DNA from: an uncultured Clostridia bacterium
Lineage (GTDB): Bacteria; Bacillota_I; Bacilli_A; RF39; UBA660
DNA: 13,568 nt
Assembly (NCBI GenBank): GCA_947569225.1
Contig: CANORX010000012.1
Location: forward strand, 1 to 13,568
Direction of reading: 5' to 3'
Both the position numbers and the translations under genes were made by a program. This document shows positions 8,219-13,359 of this stretch, one piece after another. The first letter of the stretch is position 1; every line of letters begins with the position of its first letter. The notes below the pieces were generated by a model. It did no database searches. It was not told where the DNA came from and worked only from the letters and a program-made list of their open reading frames with translations.

Positions 8219-8841
8219 TATTTAAGCACCTCCTCTATTTTGTTTACACTAGCTACGTCGATTAATAAATTATCAGCACTTACTAAGTCTAATACGTTTA
8301 TACTAGTTGGTTCAATTACATAAAGGTTACTTACGTTTCTTGCTGCTAGGCAAACGTTTCCGTTTTCTCCATCAGTTACTATTAAAGTTTTTCCTGTTAG
8401 TTTTAATCCATCTAATATAGTATTAAATTCTTTAGTTTTAGGTGTTTCTAATTCTAAATTTTCAACTACGCATAGGTTTTTATTTTGAAATTTTTCAGAT
8501 AAAGCACTTTTTAATGCTAGTCTTCTTTCTTTTTTGTTCATTTTGAAATTGTAGCTTCTTGGTGTAGGTCCAAATACGATTCCTCCACCTGTCCAATGAG
8601 GGGCTCTTGTTGAACCTTGACGTGCACGTCCTGTGCCTTTTTGTCTCCAAGGTTTTCTTCCACCACCGCTTACTTCGCTTCTGTCTTTTGTTTTATGTGT
8701 TCCTTGTCTTAGTGAAGCAAGTTGTAATTTAATAGCATCGCTCATTACGATTTCGTTTATTTCAATGTTCCATATTTCATCATTAAGTGTGATTTCTTTT
8801 CCAGTTTCACCTTTTAATGTTAATACTTGTGTTTTTGCCAT
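8218..8841 (-). CDS. rplD: 50S ribosomal protein L4
   Basis: L4 binds 23S rRNA; its extended loop reaches the tunnel constriction opposite L22. In gammaproteobacteria it also represses the S10 operon by binding the leader. The 207-residue product has the loop intact at about 47-90: GTHKTKDRSEVSGGGRKPW, then RQKGTGRARQGSTRAPHW and GGGIVFGP. The C-terminal half contains GKTLIVTDGENGN. It overlaps rplC and rplW by one base each. Its presence two genes after a structured leader makes it the first candidate for a leader-binding repressor here, but the sequence does not show that. Confidence 0.98.
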   Translation of the reverse strand: MAKTQVLTLKGETGKEITLNDEIWNIEINEIVMSDAIKLQLASLRQGTHKTKDRSEVSGGGRKPWRQKGTGRARQGSTRAPHWTGGGIVFGPTPRSYNFKMNKKERRLALKSALSEKFQNKNLCVVENLELETPKTKEFNTILDGLKLTGKTLIVTDGENGNVCLAARNVSNLYVIEPTSINVLDLVSADNLLIDVASVNKIEEVLK

Positions 8842-9671
8842 TATTCTTCACCATCCTTTTGTGAAGTTTCTTCTTCTGTTTCAACTTCTGTAGTTTCAGT
8901 TTCTACATCAGGAGTTTCTATTGTTTCTTCTATAGTTTCAACAGTTTCGTTGTTTACAACTATTTCTTCTGTTACTATTTCGTTAGTATCTTCTTTTATT
9001 TCTTCAACTACATATGATACTAATTCTTTTGCTCCTTTATTTTCTCCATTTTTTATAGCTGTTTTAACTAATACATATCCTTTTTTTGGTCCTGGGATGT
9101 TTCCGCTTATTAGTAAGCAACTATTTTCAACATCTACAGCTATTATTTCTAGGTTTTGTATTGTTACTTGTTCATTACCCATATGTCCTGGTAATTTTTT
9201 TCCTTTTAAGACTCTCATTGGTCTCATTGGTCCACGAGATCCAACTGCTCTGTGGTAATGTGATCCGTGAGACATTGGTCCTCTACTGAAGTTATGTCTT
9301 TTGATTGTTCCTTGGAAACCTTTTCCTTTTGATGTTCCTGTTACATCTACTATGTCTCCTGCTTCAAATACATCTACGCTGATTACTTGTCCAACTTCAT
9401 AGTTAGTTACATCTAATCCTTTTATTTCTTTTAAGAAGCGCTTAGGTGTAGTATTAGCTTTTTTTACATGTCCCATTTCTGGTTTGTTAGATACTTTTTC
9501 TCTTTTGTCAAAAGCACCTAGTTGAATGCTGTTATACCCATCTTTTTCAACTGTTTTGATTTGAGTAATAACGTTTGGTTCAACGCTTACTACAGTTACT
9601 GGTATAAGTTTTCCGTCAGTTGTGAATACTTCTGTCATTCCAACTTTACGGCCTAAGATTCCTTTTGTCAT
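8841..9671 (-). CDS. rplC: 50S ribosomal protein L3 with a long acidic C-terminal tail
   Basis: L3 is an assembly-initiating 50S protein whose central extension reaches the peptidyl transferase centre. Residues 1 to about 208 are ordinary L3: [38 protein letters not shown] at 116-132, [16 protein letters not shown] near 135-150, and [13 protein letters not shown] at 162-174. The family normally ends soon after the [13 protein letters not shown] strand (near residue 206). Here 67 or so residues follow, dominated by Glu, Thr and Val with Asp, in loose repeats such as [18 protein letters not shown]. It runs straight to the TAATG overlap with rplD, so the frame is not accidental. Confidence 0.97.
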   Translation of the reverse strand: MTKGILGRKVGMTEVFTTDGKLIPVTVVSVEPNVITQIKTVEKDGYNSIQLGAFDKREKVSNKPEMGHVKKANTTPKRFLKEIKGLDVTNYEVGQVISVDVFEAGDIVDVTGTSKGKGFQGTIKRHNFSRGPMSHGSHYHRAVGSRGPMRPMRVLKGKKLPGHMGNEQVTIQNLEIIAVDVENSCLLISGNIPGPKKGYVLVKTAIKNGENKGAKELVSYVVEEIKEDTNEIVTEEIVVNNETVETIEETIETPDVETETTEVETEEETSQKDGEE

Positions 9672-9691
9672 TTCTTTTCCTCCCTAATATT

Positions 9692-10000
9692 TTATAATTT
9701 GATTTCGATATCTACTCCACTTGGCAAGTCTAAGTGTGTTAGTGCATCTACTGTTTCTTTGCTTGGTCCATCGATATCAATTAGTCTTTTGTGTGTTCTC
9801 ATTTCAAATTGTTCACGTGAGTCTTTGTATTTGTGAACTGCTCTTAATACTGTGAATTTTTCTATTTCAGTTGGTAGTGGGATTGGCCCTGCTACTAAAC
9901 CACCTGTTCTTTTTACAGTATCAACGATTTTACTAGCAGCTATATCTAATACTTTGTGATCATACGCTTTTAATCTGATACGAACTTTCTCCTTTGACAT
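9692..10000 (-). CDS. rpsJ: 30S ribosomal protein S10 (NusE)
   Basis: S10 is a 30S head protein that also acts as NusE in transcription antitermination with NusB. The 102-residue product is full length: [20 protein letters not shown], then [23 protein letters not shown] and the end [13 protein letters not shown]. It is the first gene of the operon and begins 20 bases before rplC in transcription order. The ATG is preceded by AAGGAGGG at the usual distance. Upstream lie a structured leader and a strong promoter, described separately. Confidence 0.99.
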   Translation of the reverse strand: MSKEKVRIRLKAYDHKVLDIAASKIVDTVKRTGGLVAGPIPLPTEIEKFTVLRAVHKYKDSREQFEMRTHKRLIDIDGPSKETVDALTHLDLPSGVDIEIKL

Positions 10001-10127
10001 TTTGTTTTACCCTCCTTCGCCTATTTTTCAAATAGACTCGCTCGACATAAATTACCTGATATTTAGTTAAGTATTTACAACTTAACCGGGCGTATCAGCA
10101 ACCTCATGCTTCTTTGCGGTCATTCGT
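10001..10127 (-). promoter_or_regulatory. Structured 5' leader of the S10-spc operon
   Basis: About 125 nt separate the predicted start of transcription from rpsJ. The leader is richer in G and C than its surroundings. An outer stem (10093-10098 with 10056-10061, CTGATA/TATCAG) encloses an inner stem (10081-10086 with 10066-10071, GTTAAG/CTTAAC) with a nine-base loop. A third hairpin, CTATTT-GAA-AAATAG (10035-10021), ends one base before the GCGAAGGAGGG Shine-Dalgarno region. The stretch 10087-10125, with GAGGTTGCTGATACGCCCGG, resembles what I remember of leaders before rpsJ in other low-GC Gram-positives; I cannot check that here. Likely an autoregulatory element, ligand unknown. Confidence 0.6.
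10082..10123 (-). CDS. Possible 13-codon leader peptide reading frame
   Basis: Within the rpsJ leader, ATG at 10123 opens a frame of 13 codons ending TAA at 10082 (MTAKKHEVADTPG). The ATG is 10 bases after the TATAAT, so the RNA would have almost no untranslated 5' end and no Shine-Dalgarno: a leaderless start if used. The stop falls inside the inner stem of the leader. GC-rich third positions (ACC, AAG, CCC) are unlike the AT-rich codon use of neighbouring genes, which suggests the bases are constrained as RNA rather than as protein. Listed as a candidate only. Confidence 0.2.
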   Translation of the reverse strand: MTAKKHEVADTPG

Positions 10128-10132
10128 ACTTA

Positions 10133-10161
10133 ATTATATGACAAACGTCTAGAAAAATCAA
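10133..10161 (-). promoter_or_regulatory. Promoter of the S10-spc operon
   Basis: On the minus strand a TTGATT -35 box (10161-10156) is followed after exactly 17 bases by a consensus TATAAT -10 box (10138-10133). The predicted start is near 10126. Directly upstream are A-tracts that could serve as an UP element. This is the only good sigma-A-type promoter between the hipA terminator and rpsJ, and its strength suits a ribosomal protein operon. Confidence 0.85.
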
Positions 10162-10425
10162 CCTTTTTTTGTAAATTTTTTTCGTAAATTTGATGTCAAT
10201 GTTTTTGAACGTTTTTTGGCATATTTTTTGGAAATGTGAATAAGCAATTTTTGATGTTTATAACTTATTAGTTGTCAACATTGTTTTTTACTATTTATTT
10301 TTAGTATTGATATCTTTTAAGTTATGCACATAAAAAATAAACTTGGAATTTTTTTAGTATTATGCTTAGGTGTTTAAGTATCCTAATATATAAGTTTAGA
10401 AAAGTGATGTTTAACTGAAAAAGAA
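10162..10425 (-). other. Gene-free control region upstream of the S10 promoter
   Basis: No credible coding frame was seen here on either strand. It holds A-tracts on the minus strand (T runs on the plus strand) at 10164-10170, 10176-10182, 10202-10206, 10212-10217 and 10224-10229, partly in helical phase, which would bend DNA or contact the RNA polymerase alpha subunits. A 28-bp imperfect palindrome lies at 10254-10281 (11-bp arms, two mismatches). A 20-bp segment at 10194-10213 matches the hipB control region at 18 positions. A second TTGACA within that segment lacks a convincing -10 box. I see nothing further between about 10282 and 10425. Confidence 0.6.
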
Positions 10426-10461
10426 AATAATGTTAATAAGTGATATATTATCAACATTATT
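10412..10461 (-). terminator. Intrinsic terminator of the hipBA operon
   Basis: On the minus strand a 14-bp stem, AATAATGTTGATAA (10461-10448) against TTATTAACATTATT (10439-10426), has one G-T pair and an eight-base loop, followed by a pyrimidine-rich T tract (TTCTTTTT). The first arm includes the hipA stop codon. The stem is AT-rich, as is usual in such genomes. It should separate hipBA transcription from the ribosomal operon. Confidence 0.75.
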
Positions 10462-11689
10462 CTTCACAAAAGCTAAAGGCTTCCCTCATTACTTCTATTT
10501 CATTTCTATTTAATTTATATGATTTAGCTATTAATTCCCAATTTTCTTTTACTCTTTTAGTGATATTATTTAATAAGTTTTTCGCTTCTTCTAAAGTTAA
10601 ATTACATAATGGAGATATTTCTAAAAGTAATTCTTTAGTTATTCTACTGTCTGTTTCATTAATAAATAATGATAGATTTTCTCCAATGGGGTTAGGATTT
10701 ACATCATAAAGTGGTGATAATTTCCAACCTTTCTTTGTTAGCAAAAAACCATGATTTCTTAGGTGGTCATCTGTATTTCTAACTGCCATGTTAAAAGCTA
10801 TTCTTTTCCATAATTCTAGTAAGTCTTTATTTGGACATATGCTTATTTTTTTTATAAGTGATATTATGTCTAAGTAACTAGCTTCATTAGTGCCATCTAC
10901 TTGATTTAACAATGTCATTGCTGATGCAAAGTGAATTCTTTTATCTTTTTCTCTATCAAATCTTTTTACTAAAAAAGTACTTCCTAAGTTTGAAAATTTT
11001 TCAATTTTTGTATCGGGTACATCTAAATCGCATAGTTTTGCTAAGTCCGAAACTATTTTTTCCCATTTACCGATATCATATGTGTCATTTTTAGATGGAA
11101 ATTTTGCTATCCATAAGTTTTCTTCTGTGTCTTTTATTACAGCTTTTGGTCTTGCACCTCCTAGAGAAGATCCTGGTTGTAACAATTCGTTTAACCATTT
11201 TTCTTTTTGTAAATTTTTATTGTTTTCAAATTCTCTTGAAGCTAATTCTAGTGTTCTTAAGTTAGTCCAAGGTGGAGTTGGATGTTCGTCGTCATTAGAT
11301 ACAAAGTCTTCATTTTCATTAATTTTAAATCTTAGTGCACCTTGTCTAGTTTTATCATAAACACCTAGTAGATAATCACTGCTATTTAGTTTTCTTAAAT
11401 TTCTTTTTTCTTTGTCTGCCATTAATTTTTCACGTCTATTCATTAAAGTTCTTCCCCATCTGTCAGGTGAAGCATCGGCAAATAATCCAAATATTTCTTT
11501 ATTAGTGTAATGTCTTCCTCGTGTTAATGGTAATTCTGGATCTAATTCTATTTTGTTTTCATTACTACTTAGCCATTCATTATCATATTCAAATGAATAT
11601 ATTTCTTTACCTCTTATAATATCGTAATATAGTATTCCAATTTTTTTGGCTTCTTCAGTAAAGTTTTCATATACATATATTTTATTCAT
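10457..11689 (-). CDS. hipA: HipA-family serine/threonine kinase toxin
   Basis: HipA toxins are kinases of type II toxin-antitoxin modules. The Escherichia coli example phosphorylates glutamyl-tRNA synthetase and so triggers the stringent response and dormancy; this protein's target is unknown. The 410-residue product is complete. The N-terminal domain has the family motif SPDRWGR near 74-80. The Gly-rich, Ser-containing loop PGSSLGGARPKA is at 172-183, the likely inhibitory autophosphorylation loop. The ATP lysine is in WIAKFPS (Lys196), the catalytic Asp in NTDDHLRN (305-312, Asp307), and the metal-binding Asp in LSPLYDV (Asp329). All key residues are present, so the kinase is probably active. 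It starts two bases after hipB, with an AGGAGA site inside hipB, and a terminator follows at once. Confidence 0.93.
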   Translation of the reverse strand: MNKIYVYENFTEEAKKIGILYYDIIRGKEIYSFEYDNEWLSSNENKIELDPELPLTRGRHYTNKEIFGLFADASPDRWGRTLMNRREKLMADKEKRNLRKLNSSDYLLGVYDKTRQGALRFKINENEDFVSNDDEHPTPPWTNLRTLELASREFENNKNLQKEKWLNELLQPGSSLGGARPKAVIKDTEENLWIAKFPSKNDTYDIGKWEKIVSDLAKLCDLDVPDTKIEKFSNLGSTFLVKRFDREKDKRIHFASAMTLLNQVDGTNEASYLDIISLIKKISICPNKDLLELWKRIAFNMAVRNTDDHLRNHGFLLTKKGWKLSPLYDVNPNPIGENLSLFINETDSRITKELLLEISPLCNLTLEEAKNLLNNITKRVKENWELIAKSYKLNRNEIEVMREAFSFCEE

Positions 11690-11691
11690 GT

Positions 11692-12006
11692 TTAATCTCC
11701 TTTCGATGCACGTTTTCTAGTTTTTAAGTTTAAGTCTTGGATTAATCTTCCTCTTTCATCATCTTTCGCTATTAGTAATAAGTCACTATCTAATCCTATA
11801 GCATGTAAAATACTTGCATATATTCCTATAGATACACTTGGACTTCCTTTTTCTACTTTCCATACTACTGTTCTGCTTACTGAGGCTCTTTGCGCGACTA
11901 ATTCTGTCGATATATCTCTTCTAAGTCTTGCTAATTTTATTTGTTCTCCCATTATTTTTAATTTTTTTGTTATATCAGGTGTTAGTACTATACTTTTTCT
12001 TCCCAT
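11692..12006 (-). CDS. hipB: HipB-like XRE-family antitoxin and repressor
   Basis: HipB antitoxins bind and neutralise HipA and repress their own operon through a helix-turn-helix domain. The 104-residue product carries an XRE domain at about 20-75, with the HTH at about 34-54 (TELVAQRASVSRTVVWKVEKG) and the following helix IGIYASILHAIGL. The C-terminal tail (about 82-104) is basic and polar and probably the toxin-contacting or flexible end. It is the first gene of a two-gene operon and is 2 bases from hipA. The ATG has AGGAGA six bases upstream. The promoter just before it carries the expected palindromic operator. Specificity for this toxin is inferred from the pairing. Confidence 0.92.
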   Translation of the reverse strand: MGRKSIVLTPDITKKLKIMGEQIKLARLRRDISTELVAQRASVSRTVVWKVEKGSPSVSIGIYASILHAIGLDSDLLLIAKDDERGRLIQDLNLKTRKRASKGD

Positions 12007-12020
12007 ATTAATCTCCTTTT

Positions 12021-12073
12021 AACGTTTATAATTATAAACAATTTATGTTGTTTTGTCAATATTTATGAACGTT
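12021..12073 (-). promoter_or_regulatory. hipBA promoter with palindromic operator
   Basis: On the minus strand TTGACA (12059-12054), 17 bases, TATAAT (12036-12031): both boxes are exact consensus. A perfect 16-bp palindrome, GTTTATAATTATAAAC (12024-12039), covers the -10 box. Around the whole promoter lie inverted copies of an 11-bp element: AACGTTTATAA on the plus strand at 12021-12031 and AACGTTCATAA on the minus strand at 12073-12063 (one mismatch). This layout fits repression by the HipB dimer, alone or with HipA. It is seen directly in the sequence; binding is inferred. Confidence 0.8.
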
Positions 12074-12090
12074 ATAGATTTTGAAGTAGT

Positions 12091-12121
12091 AAAAAAATAA
12101 CACTAGTTTTTTAATGTTATT
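12091..12121 (-). terminator. Intrinsic terminator after the ytxH-like gene
   Basis: On the minus strand AATAACATT (12121-12113) pairs with AGTGTTATT (12104-12096) with one T-G pair and an eight-base loop, followed by a run of T (12095-12091). It overlaps the second TAA of the YtxH-like frame (12117-12119), not the first at 12234, which suggests that the gene once ended here. Confidence 0.75.
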
Positions 12122-12233
12122 TCTCTTCTAATTTTGCTAAGACTGATTTTGTTACATCTATTGCTTTTTCTCTTAATTCTTTAGCTGTTTTTTCTAGTGC
12201 TACGTTGCATATTTCAAGACATAATTCTACAAG
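12117..12233 (-). pseudogene. Detached 3' portion of the YtxH-like gene after an in-frame stop
   Basis: After the TAA at 12234-12236 the same frame continues for 38 further sense codons to a second TAA at 12117. The predicted residues (beginning LVELCLEICNVALEKTAKEL and ending VLAKLEEK) have the same charged, helical, Lys/Glu-rich character as the upstream part, and the transcription terminator sits at the second stop. One base change, GAA to TAA after a preceding GAA, would explain the interruption. Alternatively the stop is a sequencing or assembly error. Not translated as a separate protein as far as I can see. Confidence 0.6.
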
Positions 12234-12548
12234 TTATTCAGCTTTGTCTTTTATTTCTGATGCTTTTTTCTTTGCTAGGTTTAAAACTTTTTCTTTGTCT
12301 AATTCTTTGATTTCTTTTTCTAGTTCTTTAATTCTTTTTTTAAATTCTGCTTGTTTTTCTTTTGATGTTAATTCTTTTACTTTGTCAGTCATTTTTACCA
12401 TAGCATCTTTTAAGTCAGCTCTTGTTTCTTTTCCACTTTTAGGTGCGAATAAGATTCCTAAGCCTGCGCCTACTGCTGCTCCTGCTGCTAGGGTTGCTAA
12501 TGTTTTTCCTTTTTTAGTTTTTTTCTTTTCTATTTCTTTTTCTTTCAT
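12234..12548 (-). CDS. YtxH-like small membrane protein, probably C-terminally truncated
   Basis: Small proteins of the YtxH family have one N-terminal membrane helix and a long charged helix. Some are linked to general stress in Bacillus, but the molecular function is unknown. The product here has 104 residues: a Lys/Glu-rich start, a membrane-compatible segment at about 17-36 (TLATLAAGAAVGAGLGILFA), the family motif APKSGKETRADLK at 36-48, and then a heptad-like charged region of the kind KELEKEIKELDKEK, likely coiled coil. The ATG has a GAGGAGA site. The frame continues past its stop to a second stop at a terminator, so the original protein was probably about 143 residues. It lies upstream of hipB, separated by the terminator. 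Confidence 0.75.
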   Translation of the reverse strand: MKEKEIEKKKTKKGKTLATLAAGAAVGAGLGILFAPKSGKETRADLKDAMVKMTDKVKELTSKEKQAEFKKRIKELEKEIKELDKEKVLNLAKKKASEIKDKAE

Positions 12549-12565
12549 TTAGTTCTCCTCTCTAT

Positions 12566-12602
12566 ATTATATAGTTTATATTACTCATTAAAATTATTCA
12601 AT
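12566..12602 (-). promoter_or_regulatory. Weak candidate promoter of the ytxH-like gene
   Basis: The 62-base gap before the gene contains, on the minus strand, TATAAA (12580-12575) with TTGAAT (12601-12596) 15 bases away, and a TATAAT at 12571-12566 that would start RNA almost at the ribosome binding site. Neither is a clean promoter; the gene could also be read through from the DUF5131 gene, as I see no terminator in the gap. Confidence 0.3.
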
Positions 12603-12610
12603 AAACATTT

Positions 12611-13351
12611 TTATTTTTTTGTTGTTTTACGTAAATATTCTTCAGCTTTTTTTGCTTGGCTATATTCTTTGTGATGTTTTATTTTGTAAGTTTTTCCATC
12701 TTTTATAAAGTTTGAACCAGTTTGATGAAAGTCGAATTTCACATTGTATTTGTCACATGTTTCTTTTATCTTTTTTATCCATTCAAAATTACAAGGTCTT
12801 GCATTTTCATAAGATTCTCCGCCTACTGTTACTAAGTCTATTTTTCCTTTAGATAGATAGTCATTTAAATCAATGTATTCTAGTATGGGGGATATAAATA
12901 TGTATTTACGTTTTGCTTTTATGTTTAGTAATTCTGGTATTCTAATACTCGCTTTTAGTTTATTTTCGGCTGTTACTGCTATGGTTACGTTATCGTATCC
13001 GTCTCCCCAATCGCTAGGGATACAACTTATAAATCTTTCTATTCTTTTTGTGCATATCAAAAAATTTACATCGCTTCTTTGTTTTATTATTTTCCAAACT
13101 TCGTCTCTCCACTCGTCTGCTTCTTCTATGAAAAAGTCTGAGGTAAAGCATACAGGCAATTCTATTCCTGATGGTATTTTGTAGTTACCTTTTCTGTCTT
13201 TTTTTAGAGGTAAGTTAAAGTTTGTTTTTGACTTTTTTATTATGTTGGTGTCTATGTCTCTTTTTCTGTCTAAGTAAAATACATAGCAGTTTAGGCAACC
13301 TGGGCTACATTTATGACATCCGTGCCATGGGTTATATAGTATTCTTGGCAT
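12611..13351 (-). CDS. DUF5131 / phage Gp37-Gp68-like protein with radical-SAM-type cysteine motif
   Basis: This family (DUF5131, named after phage Gp37/Gp68) is uncharacterised. The 246-residue product has WHGCHKCSPGCLNCYVFY at the N-terminus. Cys15-x3-Cys19-x2-Cys22 fits the radical-SAM iron-sulfur pattern, with an extra Cys12. Later motifs agree with the family: FTSDFF (69-74), LICTKRIERF (98-107), AVTAEN (125-130), FISPILEYIDL (152-162), VGGESYENARPCNFEWI (176-192) and FDFHQTGSNF (206-215), a TIM-barrel-like succession. The function is unknown; a radical-SAM reaction is inferred from the cysteines only. It starts eight bases after the acetyltransferase relic, with an AGGTGA site, as in an operon. 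The family is common in phages and mobile segments. Confidence 0.85.
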   Translation of the reverse strand: MPRILYNPWHGCHKCSPGCLNCYVFYLDRKRDIDTNIIKKSKTNFNLPLKKDRKGNYKIPSGIELPVCFTSDFFIEEADEWRDEVWKIIKQRSDVNFLICTKRIERFISCIPSDWGDGYDNVTIAVTAENKLKASIRIPELLNIKAKRKYIFISPILEYIDLNDYLSKGKIDLVTVGGESYENARPCNFEWIKKIKETCDKYNVKFDFHQTGSNFIKDGKTYKIKHHKEYSQAKKAEEYLRKTTKK

Positions 13352-13359
13352 TTTTCACC

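Noticed and set aside
8827..9258. Long plus-strand open frame rich in Ser/Val/Thr opposite the rplC tail
   Set aside because: It mirrors the Glu/Thr repeat tail of L3 on the other strand; no ribosome binding site or known domain, and the minus-strand L3 is unquestionable.
10171..10199. Second S10 promoter with TTGACA at 10194-10199
   Set aside because: At 17 bases the -10 would be ATTTAC, a poor match; the TTGATT/TATAAT pair is far better.
12205..12552. Plus-strand open frame of 115 codons opposite the YtxH-like gene
   Set aside because: Phe/Ser-rich shadow of a Lys/Glu/Ala-rich gene; no start signal; the minus frame has a ribosome binding site and a recognisable motif.
12581..12606. Hairpin-like TTATTGAATAA between the DUF5131 and YtxH-like genes as a terminator
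   Set aside because: The stem is only about five A-T pairs with almost no loop, and the following T run is short; not convincing.
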